Positions 1 to 6,066 of a stretch of DNA of 10,191 nt are shown here, in pieces. The notes under the pieces are model-generated. The model worked only from the letters and a program-made list of their open reading frames with translations. It was not told where the DNA came from and did not search any database. Every line of letters begins with the position of its first letter. Positions within the stretch are counted from its first letter, which is position 1. This DNA comes from Methanothrix sp. (GTDB lineage: Archaea; Halobacteriota; Methanosarcinia; Methanotrichales; Methanotrichaceae), in NCBI GenBank assembly GCA_003162615.1, contig PMNG01000196.1, positions 1 through 10,191 on the forward strand. Reading direction: 5' to 3'. The translations under genes were made by a program, and so were the position numbers.

Positions 1-8
1 GGACAGAT

Positions 9-452
9 ATGAAACTAGCTAGTAAAGGCCGATGGCATGCCATATTAATTTTAATATCTATACTCGCTTCATTAATCCCTATAGCTTTCGCCAGCGCAGA
101 TTTAAATTCGAGTCAGAGAACCATTGCAGTAAACGTTTCTCCGGGCGATGCATATGCCATCATGCAAAACAGCTCGGGTTCAGTGATAATCGATGTAAGA
201 ACCCCTCAGGAATACCAAAGTGGCCATCTGAAAGGGGCAACAAATCTAGATTACTACTCCAATGGATTTCTGGATAGCCTTAAACCTCTGGATAAAAACA
301 GCACTTACATTGTATACTGCAGGAGGGGTATTCGCGGCGGTGCAACCTTAGAGATGATGAAGGCTCTAGGCTTTAAAAGGGTCTACAACATTCTCGGTGG
401 CCTAACTTTGTGGGCACAAGAAGGCATGCCGATGATAGGAAAGGTAATATAA
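9..452 (+). CDS. Exported rhodanese-domain protein (putative sulfurtransferase)
   Basis: A 147-residue protein with an N-terminal signal sequence or membrane anchor: basic start (MKLASKGRW), hydrophobic stretch at about residues 11-29 and an AFASA cleavage-like site. It is followed by one rhodanese domain (about 45-140). Visible family marks are IIDVRTPQEYQSGHLKGA (about 60-77) and the active-site loop YCRRGIRGG with the catalytic cysteine at 104, which would carry a persulfide. The length fits a single-domain rhodanese. Rhodaneses move sulfane sulfur or bind thiol groups; the natural substrate cannot be told from sequence. The signal implies action outside the membrane, where it may handle sulfide, thiosulfate or other sulfur species. 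The ATG is only 8 nt from the window edge, so its promoter is not visible. Hairpins follow the stop codon. The family call is firm; the role is open. Confidence 0.93.
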   Translation: MKLASKGRWHAILILISILASLIPIAFASADLNSSQRTIAVNVSPGDAYAIMQNSSGSVIIDVRTPQEYQSGHLKGATNLDYYSNGFLDSLKPLDKNSTYIVYCRRGIRGGATLEMMKALGFKRVYNILGGLTLWAQEGMPMIGKVI

Positions 453-470
453 AGAGCATAGAGGTCAGAG

Positions 471-493
471 GTGCGGGGTCTCATCCCCCGCAC
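471..493 (+). terminator. GC-rich hairpin after the rhodanese gene
   Basis: Perfect 8-bp stem GTGCGGGG (471-478) pairing with CCCCGCAC (486-493) around a 7-nt loop, 18 nt after the rhodanese stop. No strong T-run follows, so it may be an mRNA 3' end stabiliser or a repeat-type hairpin rather than a classical archaeal T-tract terminator. Confidence 0.45.
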
Positions 494-516
494 GTATTTA
501 GCTGGACTAGGACCGA

Positions 517-539
517 TTATGCGAAAGGCATAAACTTTT
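517..539 (+). terminator. Hairpin plus T-tract
   Basis: TTATGC (517-522) and GCATAA (528-533) form a 6-bp stem with a GAAAG loop, followed by TTTT at 536-539. This is the more terminator-like of the two hairpins downstream of the rhodanese gene. Confidence 0.4.
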
Positions 540-558
540 GCACATCTAATTGTAAATA

Positions 559-753
559 GTGGCAAGGAAATACAATTTAACAGCGATAGTCGTTTTCATT
601 ACCATTGTTGAAGGTCTGGCCGTACCCATTAATATGGTACTGCATCCAACACTCTAGCCAGCCTTAACGGCCGTTGTAGTAACTGTGGCAACAGTTGCTA
701 ACGGATTAGTGATATGGTATTTTTCTAAAATACGTATAGACCTACAAAAGTAA
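559..753 (+). pseudogene. Small two-helix membrane protein interrupted by in-frame TAG
   Basis: From a GTG at 559 a single frame runs to TAA at 751-753, broken only by TAG at 655-657. Read through, it gives a 64-residue product. It has a basic start (VARKYN), a hydrophobic segment of about 20 residues (LTAIVVFITIVEGLAV), a short loop with the TAG, a second hydrophobic segment (ALTAVVVTVATVANGLVIWY) and a charged tail (KIRIDLQK). Two well-formed transmembrane segments in the same frame on either side of one stop suggest one gene, either killed by a nonsense mutation or decoded at TAG. There is no clear ribosome binding site. The function is unknown and no homologue is recognised. The rest of the 453-918 gap shows nothing convincing. 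Confidence 0.4.
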
Positions 754-918
754 TACCAATGATATAGAAGATGCGTGTGGTGCCAACAGATATCACTTAA
801 TTGGCCGAAGGCGCTGATCGAACTCATCTTATTGAACCCCCAATCTTGCATTTTCTTTATAGCATAAAAATCAATTTCATACGAGGCACACACAACTCTT
901 ACCTGACTAGAATCACAT

Positions 919-1773
919 TCAGAGGTACGCCTCCAGGGCGCGCCAAAGTTCCTTTATGCCCTCTGCGGCTGGCCCGCCCAGCTGTACCACCGGCTCGCCA
1001 AGGACCATGGCCTCGACAACGACCGGATCAAAAGGTAGCTTTCCGGCCACCTCAATGCTTCTCTCCCCACAGAGACCCTCTATGCGGCGGGAAACGTCAG
1101 GATTTAGGTCGTATTTGTTTATGTAGACAACGGCCTTGATTTGGAAGTGCTCGGTCACGCTCAGTATCCTCTCCAGATCGTGCTCTCCTGAAATGGTGGG
1201 CTCAGTAACCACCAGGGCCAGGTCTACCCCAGCGAGGGAAGCTATCACTGGACACCCAATTCCGGGAGATCCATCTATCAGCACCAGTTCCAGGTTACTG
1301 GATGCAGCCGTCTCCCTGGCCATCTCTCTGATCATGGCCACCAGCTTACCAGAGGCCTCCTCGCCGGGGAAGAGATCAGCGTGCGCCATGGGGCCGAATC
1401 TGGTCTGGGAGATGTAGGCGTAGCCGGACATACGGTCCACCATGCTCACCGCTTCAGCAGGACAGACCAGTTTGCAGACCCCACAGCCCTCGCAGAGCAG
1501 AGGATCGACTGTAGAGCCGCAGACAGCCCCGAAACGGCAGTGATCTTCGCAGGAGCCGCAAAGAGTGCATTTCGACGGATCGATGACAGCCCTCTTGATG
1601 CCCATGAACTCACGTCTCTCCTTTATCTCACGCCGGAGGATGAGGTGCAGGTCGGGGGCATCTACGTCGCAGTCGGCGATCACAGCCCGGCCTACGGCCA
1701 GCGCCGCCAGAGACGCTACTAGGGATGTCTTGCCAGTGCCGCCCTTGCCGCTGATTACTGCGATCTGCTTCAT
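919..1773 (-). CDS. MinD-like ATPase with inserted 2[4Fe-4S] ferredoxin domain (second of pair)
   Basis: A 284-residue member of the MinD/ParA P-loop family. Residues 9-16 are the deviant Walker A GKGGTGKT with its signature lysine, followed by the switch region ADCDVDAPD (33-41). A ferredoxin domain is inserted at about 66-108, with CTLCGSCEDHC (C69, C72, C75, C79) and CEGCGVCKLVCP (C94, C97, C100, C104), each able to hold a [4Fe-4S] cluster. The Walker B region is LVLIDGSPGIGCP (Asp167). The start at 1773 is preferred over an in-frame ATG 17 codons upstream: it overlaps the previous stop as ATGA and has AAAGGAG 8 nt upstream. Such proteins probably couple ATP binding or hydrolysis to Fe-S or metal-cofactor assembly. 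The gene is coupled to its paralogue upstream, so a heterodimer is likely. The exact client is unknown. Confidence 0.93.
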   Translation of the reverse strand: MKQIAVISGKGGTGKTSLVASLAALAVGRAVIADCDVDAPDLHLILRREIKERREFMGIKRAVIDPSKCTLCGSCEDHCRFGAVCGSTVDPLLCEGCGVCKLVCPAEAVSMVDRMSGYAYISQTRFGPMAHADLFPGEEASGKLVAMIREMARETAASSNLELVLIDGSPGIGCPVIASLAGVDLALVVTEPTISGEHDLERILSVTEHFQIKAVVYINKYDLNPDVSRRIEGLCGERSIEVAGKLPFDPVVVEAMVLGEPVVQLGGPAAEGIKELWRALEAYL

Positions 1774-2621
1774 GAGGCTAGCTCCTTTATGTTTTCCAGT
1801 AGATCTCTGAACCTGGCCTTCCACTCGGGCATCTCTTGGACGAAGATGGTGCCCCGGGAGTACAGCTCCGCGATCCTCCTCTCCATCGGTATCTCCATCA
1901 GCAGGGGGATGCCTCTCTTCTCCAGATACTGGTAGACTTTTTTGTCGCCAATTCCACTCTTGTTGACCAGGACGCCCCGAGGGATGTTCATCTTCTCCAA
2001 CACCTTCAGGGCTATGTCCAGGTCGTAGAGGCCGAAGGGCGTGGGCTCCGTAACCAGGAGACAGAAGTCGCTCCCCAGAACAGCCTCCACCATAGAGCAG
2101 GAGGTGCCGGGCGGGCAGTCTACTATCGTCAGACTTCCCTTCGCCATACCTTTCACTGCCCTGATCAGGGGAGTGGTCCTAGCCTCTCCAAGCCTCAGTT
2201 CGCCCCAGATGATCTCCGTCTTGCCGAACCTGGCCCTGAAGATCTCACCTACCGACCTTGATCCCTCGGAGATTGCCTTCTCGGGGCAGGCCAGGATGCA
2301 GCCGCCGCAGCCGTGGCACAGCTCCGGGAAGATCAGGACCTGGCTGGGAAGTGCCGCCAGGGCGTGGTAGGCGCAGATGTCAGAGCAGGTGCCGCAATGC
2401 GTGCACTTAGCCTCATCAACCACGGGCACGGGTACATGGCATTCCGTTTTCTCTATCTGCTCTCTATCCGAGAAAAATAGGTAGGCATTGGGTTCCTCCA
2501 CATCGCAGTCCACCAGTTGAACTCTATCCAGGGACGCGGCCAGGCTGGTGGCCACCAGAGTCTTACCCGTACCCCCTTTGCCGCTTGCTATAGATATTAT
2601 CAATCCATTATCTCCCGTCAT
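1770..2621 (-). CDS. MinD-like ATPase with inserted 2[4Fe-4S] ferredoxin domain (first of pair)
   Basis: A 283-residue paralogue of the next gene. Walker A is GKGGTGKT (14-21), the switch is VDCDVEEPNA, and the inserted ferredoxin part carries CTHCGTCSDIC (C73, C76, C79, C83) and CHGCGGCILACP (C102, C105, C108, C112). Walker B is LTIVDCPPGTSCS (Asp168). I chose the ATG at 2621. A TTG four codons upstream (2633) is possible, but neither has a strong ribosome binding site. A TATA box at 2681-2690 gives a leader of about 40 nt. The last four bases overlap the start of the following ATPase gene, which ties the two together in translation. This family is found mostly in strict anaerobes beside Mrp, NifX-like and DUF5320/DUF134 genes, and a role in Fe-S or molybdenum-type cofactor assembly is inferred from that context. 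Confidence 0.93.
   Translation of the reverse strand: MTGDNGLIISIASGKGGTGKTLVATSLAASLDRVQLVDCDVEEPNAYLFFSDREQIEKTECHVPVPVVDEAKCTHCGTCSDICAYHALAALPSQVLIFPELCHGCGGCILACPEKAISEGSRSVGEIFRARFGKTEIIWGELRLGEARTTPLIRAVKGMAKGSLTIVDCPPGTSCSMVEAVLGSDFCLLVTEPTPFGLYDLDIALKVLEKMNIPRGVLVNKSGIGDKKVYQYLEKRGIPLLMEIPMERRIAELYSRGTIFVQEMPEWKARFRDLLENIKELAS
1782..1788 (-). promoter_or_regulatory. Ribosome binding site setting the start of the second MinD-like gene
   Basis: AAAGGAG on the minus strand, 8 nt before ATG 1773 and inside the 3' end of the preceding gene. It supports translational coupling through the ATGA overlap and rules against the longer start at 1824. Confidence 0.75.
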
Positions 2622-2680
2622 GTTTCGATTCAAGAGAAATCAATAAACTGTTTTGCCATCAGATAATCTATGCTGCAATA

Positions 2681-2690
2681 ATTATATAAA
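2681..2690 (-). promoter_or_regulatory. TATA box for the MinD-like gene pair
   Basis: TTTATATAAT on the minus strand, between the DUF5320 stop (2704) and the first MinD-like start (2621). The expected transcription start is near 2660. This would let the ATPase pair be made without DUF5320, although read-through from the upstream promoter remains possible. Confidence 0.55.
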
Positions 2691-2703
2691 TGAAAGCTGC
2701 GAG

Positions 2704-2974
2704 TCATTGAGTAGACCGCAGCTTGTCGATTCGTTCTCTAATGCCCTTCAGGTCTTCCTCTAGCTGCCTGGCTACATCCTCAAGATAGCCCATCTCCTCC
2801 GCAGGCGTGAGCTCTCGAAAGGGTTCGTACCAAGGAGCCGCGAATGCCTGCCTCTTGAACCCTCTGCCAAAGCCCGTTCCTCTGCTCCGGCACCAGGGAT
2901 TCATTGGCATAACCTGAGGCTCTATTGCCCCTAGGACTCATCCACCAGGGTCCCGTACAGTCTCCCCAAGGCAT
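2704..2974 (-). CDS. DUF5320-type small Gly/Arg-rich protein, apparently frameshifted
   Basis: Two overlapping minus-strand frames together make one DUF5320-like protein. The frame from ATG 2974 gives the family's usual opening, MPWGDCTGPWWMSP then GNRASGYA, but then leaves the conserved path. The frame entered at 2904 continues with MNPWCRSRGTGFGRGF, then APWYEPFRELTPAEEMGY and a C-terminal coiled coil rich in E, L and K to the stop at 2704. Skipping the single base at 2905 joins them as GYA-MNPW and gives about 89 residues, a normal family length. GAGG lies about 8 nt before ATG 2974. The protein's job is unknown; the family usually sits beside MinD-type Fe-S ATPases and NifX-like proteins. 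If translation starts only at 2910, a 68-residue protein lacking the conserved N-terminus would be made. Confidence 0.7.
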
Positions 2975-3046
2975 ATTTTTCGCCTCTTTTCAACAAACTC
3001 GCGGAGGTATTAATTTCTGTGAGTAATGATAACTTATGAGACTATG

Positions 3047-3055
3047 TATTTAAAG
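3047..3055. promoter_or_regulatory. Near-palindromic TATA box shared by divergent transcripts
   Basis: TATTTAAAG on the plus strand reads CTTTAAATA on the minus strand, and both are good archaeal TATA boxes. Plus-strand transcription would start near 3078, ahead of DUF134; minus-strand transcription near 3025, ahead of DUF5320 at 2974. No second strong box was seen between the two genes. Confidence 0.5.
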
Positions 3056-3103
3056 TTTTCTAATAAGCTAATGTTCAAATACAACCTACGCGGGATGATG
3101 GTT

Positions 3104-3589
3104 ATGTGTCATTGCAGGGGTAGACGCCGAGGGAGACGCTGGATTTCGGAACTCCCTCAGGTCAGATGCTTTTTGCCCAATGGCTGCCCGAGAACAGAAG
3201 CAGTCTGTTTGAGCCTTGAGGAGCTGGAAGCCGTTCGCCTGGTGGATCTTCTTGAGCTGGAACAGGAGGAGGCGGCATCTTACATGGGCATCTCCCGGAA
3301 GGCCTTATGGAATGATCTGTCTAGTGCAAGGAAGAAGATATCAGTGGCACTCGTCTACGGCATGGGCATTCTCATCGATGGCGGGAGCTACATACTGAGA
3401 GAACAAGAAGATACTGCGACCACTACAGAGCAATCAAGTCAAGCCGCAGGTGACGTTGAGATGACCCTGATGGAGAGGGAACTGCAGCTTCTTAGAACCA
3501 GGCTTGATTATATTATCGCCAAGATGAGCTCCTTGAAAAGAGCCGAAGGTGAAGGGAAGAGCGAAACTGCAGAAAAAGGAGCTGAATAG
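3104..3589 (+). CDS. DUF134/UPF0251 predicted DNA-binding protein with C-terminal coiled-coil extension
   Basis: From ATG 3104 the product is 161 residues. The N-terminus MCHCRGRRRGRRWI corresponds to the basic opening of DUF134 proteins, and the core LSLEELEAVRLVDLLELEQEEAA is followed by a sigma-like helix-turn-helix (SYMGISRKALWNDLSSARKKIS, about 59-80) and IDGGSYIL. The family is usually only about 100 residues; here about 55 further residues include a heptad-like stretch (MERELQLLRTRLDYIIAKM). Upstream ATGs exist in frame (3026, 3095, 3098), but 3026 lies before the TATA box at 3047, so it cannot be the start of that transcript; 3095 is the best alternative. The gene diverges from the DUF5320/MinD unit and is a natural candidate for its regulator. 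The target site and ligand are unknown; the CHC cysteines might sense metal or redox state. Confidence 0.85.
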   Translation: MCHCRGRRRGRRWISELPQVRCFLPNGCPRTEAVCLSLEELEAVRLVDLLELEQEEAASYMGISRKALWNDLSSARKKISVALVYGMGILIDGGSYILREQEDTATTTEQSSQAAGDVEMTLMERELQLLRTRLDYIIAKMSSLKRAEGEGKSETAEKGAE

Positions 3590-3631
3590 GGCCGATATGG
3601 CTTGAAAATCTGCCGCCAAGCCTCCAGGCAA

Positions 3632-3658
3632 TTTTATATCTTGTTTTCATTTTATTAT
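3632..3658 (+). terminator. T-rich terminator after DUF134
   Basis: Several T-runs (TTTT 3632-3635, TTTT 3643-3646, TTTT 3650-3653) within 27 nt, about 45 nt after the DUF134 stop. This is the usual form of archaeal intrinsic termination. Confidence 0.5.
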
Positions 3659-3666
3659 TGAGAAAG

Positions 3667-3677
3667 CTTAAATATAT
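3667..3677 (+). promoter_or_regulatory. TATA box for the Mrp gene
   Basis: CTTAAATATAT lies between the DUF134 terminator and the Mrp start. The predicted transcription start is near 3700, giving a leader of about 45 nt that contains GGTGAT at 3734-3739. Confidence 0.6.
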
Positions 3678-3744
3678 GATCTCATCAGCTACTTTTAGCG
3701 AGCAATGATATTGCCTACTATTCCTAACTTACGGTGATTATGAT

Positions 3745-4602
3745 ATGAGCGGTTCTGTTAAAGAAAGCTGCGATGGAAGCTGTGAATCCTGCGGCGAGCG
3801 CAGCACATGCGCCGATCCCAGGGCGCAAGACGAGACATCGATTCGCATGGGGAGGATAAAGCACAAGATCGTTGTGGGAAGCGGGAAGGGCGGCGTGGGC
3901 AAGAGCACAGTGACCGTCAACCTGGCCGTAGCTCTGAAGCGTAGAGGCTATAGCGTTGGTATCATGGACGCAGACATTACCGGTCCCTGCATTCCCAAGC
4001 TCATGGGCATAGAGGACAAGAAAGTTCGTCCTGGTGAGGAAGGCATCGAGCCAGTCGATGCCGATGGTGTGAAGGTTATATCCATGGCCTTGCTGCTGGA
4101 GAGCAGAGACTCGGCCGTTGTGTGGCGCGGACCCATGAAGATGGGGGCCTTGAAGCAGTTCCTCACCGAGGTTAACTGGGGCGATCTGGACTTCTTGCTG
4201 GTGGATCTTCCGCCAGGGACCAGCGACGAGCCTATCAGCGCAGTACAATTGATACAGGACCTAGATGGGGCTATTATTGTAACCACTCCACAGGAGGTGG
4301 CACTGCTGGACTCCAGAAAAGCAGTCAACATGTTCCTCATGATGAAAGTTCCAGTCCTTGGCATTGTAGAGAACATGAGTGGCTTACGCTGTCCTCGCTG
4401 CGGCGAGATTATAGAGGTCTTTAAGACGGGAGGAGGAGAAAAAGCCGCAAGAGAACTGGACGTGGACTTTCTGGGCAGCATTCCCTTGGACCCTGAGATC
4501 GGGAGGCTGGGGGATAAGGGCGTGGCCTTCGAGGGCCAAAAAACTGATGCCGGAGAAGCCTTCGAGAAGATCGTCTCTGAGATTCTGCAGAAGCTGCAAT
4601 AG
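3745..4602 (+). CDS. Mrp/NBP35-family Fe-S cluster carrier ATPase
   Basis: A 285-residue Mrp/NBP35/ApbC-type P-loop ATPase. It has a cysteine-rich N-terminus (C9, C13, C16, C22) as in NBP35-like members, deviant Walker A GSGKGGVGKST (45-55, signature Lys48), switch region MDADITGP (74-81), Walker B LLVDLPPGTSDEP (Asp154), and the paired cysteines CPRC (C216, C219) that hold a bridging [4Fe-4S] cluster between subunits. Family members load and transfer Fe-S clusters to apo-proteins in the cytoplasm. ATG 3745 has GGTGAT a few nt upstream and its own TATA box. It follows DUF134 and diverges from two ferredoxin-containing MinD relatives, suggesting a shared Fe-S or metallocofactor task. The family call is firm; whether it serves general Fe-S assembly or this cluster alone is unknown. 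Confidence 0.95.
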   Translation: MSGSVKESCDGSCESCGERSTCADPRAQDETSIRMGRIKHKIVVGSGKGGVGKSTVTVNLAVALKRRGYSVGIMDADITGPCIPKLMGIEDKKVRPGEEGIEPVDADGVKVISMALLLESRDSAVVWRGPMKMGALKQFLTEVNWGDLDFLLVDLPPGTSDEPISAVQLIQDLDGAIIVTTPQEVALLDSRKAVNMFLMMKVPVLGIVENMSGLRCPRCGEIIEVFKTGGGEKAARELDVDFLGSIPLDPEIGRLGDKGVAFEGQKTDAGEAFEKIVSEILQKLQ

Positions 4603-4683
4603 ACGCATCAAAAGATATTTGGTCTATAATTGCGACTATTACATAGTCAAAATGCGTATATGCATTCCAAGGAGTGTTCTGAT

Positions 4684-4959
4684 ATGGATAAATTTCTAGG
4701 CGTAGTGCAGGGAGGAAGGTTCTCAATTTTAATGCCCCGCCCTCAATGTTGCACGGTCAAGTTGACCCGTATAGCCAAGCCAGCATCTATAGCTGAAGAG
4801 CTGGTGGCTTCACACGAGATAAGTTTGGCTGAATACGAGGGCAAAGCCATCATGGTTAACGGAGTTCTCCCAGAGCATAAGGGATGGCTCTATGAGGCAA
4901 ATGTGATCGATCAGGCCAGTCCCATACTAACGGAAGTGGTGAAAGAACTCTTCAGATAG
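4684..4959 (+). CDS. Small conserved-looking protein of unknown function, linked to Mrp
   Basis: A 91-residue protein starting MDKFLGVVQGGRFSIL. I chose ATG 4684 because GGAGTG stands 7 nt upstream (4671-4676); the longer TTG start at 4630 lacks such a site. The sequence alternates likely beta strands with few helices: a basic strand region (TVKLTRIAKPASIAEEL), then LAEYEGKAIMVNGVL, GWLYEANVIDQASP and a short C-terminal helix (LTEVVKELF). The pattern of strands around EYEGKAIMV.G and W.YEA.VID suggests an OB-like small barrel, but this is only inferred. A Cys-Cys pair (PQCCTV) is near residue 21. It begins 81 nt after the Mrp stop on the same strand and may share its transcript. No function is recognised. 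Confidence 0.75.
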   Translation: MDKFLGVVQGGRFSILMPRPQCCTVKLTRIAKPASIAEELVASHEISLAEYEGKAIMVNGVLPEHKGWLYEANVIDQASPILTEVVKELFR

Positions 4960-5007
4960 GAGCGGAATGTTTTGCAAGCGGAACTATCTGAATTTTTAAA
5001 GCATAGC

Positions 5008-5029
5008 TTTTTGTCTTTTGACCATTTTT
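5008..5029 (+). terminator. Run of three T-tracts ending the Mrp-side transcript
   Basis: TTTTT at 5008-5012, TTTT at 5016-5019 and TTTTT at 5025-5029, about 50 nt after the stop of the small protein. This is typical of an archaeal oligo-T terminator. Confidence 0.55.
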
Positions 5030-5124
5030 GCCATAATACCGGCTGCATATCGATCGTGACCACAGTGTTCTGAGAAGGTTAATGGAACGGGCATGGCTGG
5101 AAGCAAGGGATTCTAATCCAACCG

Positions 5125-5132
5125 TATATATT
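5125..5132 (+). promoter_or_regulatory. TATA box for the methyltransferase gene
   Basis: TATATATT centred about 26 nt before the ATG at 5155. The transcription start would fall at or next to the ATG, so the mRNA is probably leaderless. Confidence 0.55.
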
Positions 5133-5154
5133 CAAGAAGTACCTATCGGGGGCC

Positions 5155-5823
5155 ATGATCCAGCACCTTTATACATTTATGAAAATTGAGGAGCTGGGCA
5201 AAAGAATACCTGAATACGGTCCCACTTATCCCATTTCGGGTTATATTGATGCTTTTCACGAATCACTGGCTCATTGCAAGCTTAATGGGAAAAACATCGA
5301 TCTTCGTATAGATGGCTGGCTCCTTAGAGAGGATGCCCTTAAGCTATATGAGATGGCCTATTTTTGCCAGGAGGCGATCCTAGAGCTAGGGACCTATCAT
5401 GGCCTGAGTACCTACATAATGGCCCAAGCAGCCCAAAACTCTCCTTACGAAAAATCCATAACCAGCGTGGATCTATCCCTGGATGCCCTGGCAGTTGCCC
5501 GAAAAAATCTCAGAGGTTTAAATGTTAATCTTATCTGTGCGAAGGCGGAAGAAATAATCAAAGATCTGGAAACTCAGCGAAATAGATTTGCTCTTGCATT
5601 TGTAGATCTTTCCTACTCATATGAACCAGTCTATCATGTTTGTAAGGAAATCGATGCGGTGATTTTGTCCGGCGGTTTCATCCTTCTCCACGACTGGAAT
5701 GACGTCAGGAATGGCAAAGATCCTGATTACGGAGTTTATCATGCTGCTCGAGATGGACTGAAACAGGGCCGATGGGAGTTCAATGGATGTTACGGATGTA
5801 CGGCCCTGTACAGGCGCATTTGA
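5155..5823 (+). CDS. Class I SAM-dependent methyltransferase (Methyltransf_24-like)
   Basis: A 222-residue protein with a Rossmann-type methyltransferase core. Motif I is ILELGTYHGLSTYIMA (about 76-91), binding SAM. ITSVDLSLDALAVARKNL gives the acidic residue after strand 2. LICAKAEEII and FALAFVDLSYSYEPV match motifs II and III, and a late strand ends in GGFILLHDWN. The VDLSYSYEPV and LLHDW segments resemble families that use an acidic or His/Asp pair, sometimes with a metal, to methylate hydroxyl groups. The substrate is unknown. About 60 N-terminal residues precede the core and probably form a helical cap. The gene stands alone with a TATA box 26 nt upstream and no ribosome binding site, consistent with leaderless translation; Met9 is a less likely start. 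Downstream lies the decaying accessory region. Confidence 0.85.
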   Translation: MIQHLYTFMKIEELGKRIPEYGPTYPISGYIDAFHESLAHCKLNGKNIDLRIDGWLLREDALKLYEMAYFCQEAILELGTYHGLSTYIMAQAAQNSPYEKSITSVDLSLDALAVARKNLRGLNVNLICAKAEEIIKDLETQRNRFALAFVDLSYSYEPVYHVCKEIDAVILSGGFILLHDWNDVRNGKDPDYGVYHAARDGLKQGRWEFNGCYGCTALYRRI

Positions 5824-5989
5824 TTTGCACGACAGTTAACGCAGTAATATCTGTGAAGACCTGATTGCGGCCCTATATTTGACCGGATTTTCGCATATAA
5901 ACCACAGCCTCGACGTCTAGCCACCCTAGTCTCACTTCCAGTTGAGTTACAAACAAAGTGAACAGCTAAACTTGAAAAAAAGATAAGCG

Positions 5990-6066
5990 CTTTTCAGCGA
6001 AAAGGAGAATGGGCCGACGTGGCTCTGGCGGGAGGTGAACCTCGTTTTGAAACGAGTCATGTCGGC
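5990..6066 (+). other. Compact multi-hairpin stretch, possible structured RNA
   Basis: Three stems fall within 77 nt. CTTTTC (5990-5995) pairs with GAAAAG (5999-6004). GCCGACGTG (6013-6021) pairs with CATGTCGGC (6058-6066) over 9 bp with one G-T pair. Inside the latter, CTCGTT (6041-6046) pairs with AACGAG (6051-6056) over a TTGA loop. There is no good reading frame in 5824-6237 apart from a 9-codon ORF at 6009 behind GGAG. The stretch matches no RNA class I know (not tRNA, no C/D boxes). It could be a small RNA, a leader, or the end of a mobile element. Confidence 0.3.

Noticed and set aside
655..657. Pyrrolysine insertion at TAG as the default explanation
   Set aside because: No pyl genes are visible in the window and the likely genus is not known to me for pyrrolysine use; nonsense mutation is simpler. 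Kept only as something to test.
654..893. 79-codon minus-strand ORF in the 453-918 gap
   Set aside because: It has an odd composition (Cys, His, Tyr and Ile rich), no start signals, and overlaps the more convincing plus-strand membrane ORF.
801..1139. 112-codon plus-strand ORF overlapping the MinD-like 3' end
   Set aside because: It has a proline/arginine-rich low-quality sequence, no ribosome binding site, and is antisense over most of its length.
1381..2370. Several plus-strand ORFs of 80-141 codons opposite the MinD-like genes
   Set aside because: They lie antisense to two clear P-loop/ferredoxin genes, have no recognisable domains, and arise from the high-GC codon pattern of the real genes.
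3026..3103. Longer start of the DUF134 protein at ATG 3026
   Set aside because: The extra residues are not family-like and the TATA box at 3047-3055 lies inside them, so the transcript could not include that ATG.
3724..4481. Long minus-strand ORFs (174 and 177 codons) opposite Mrp
   Set aside because: They are shadows of the Mrp gene; the sense strand encodes all family motifs while these encode none.
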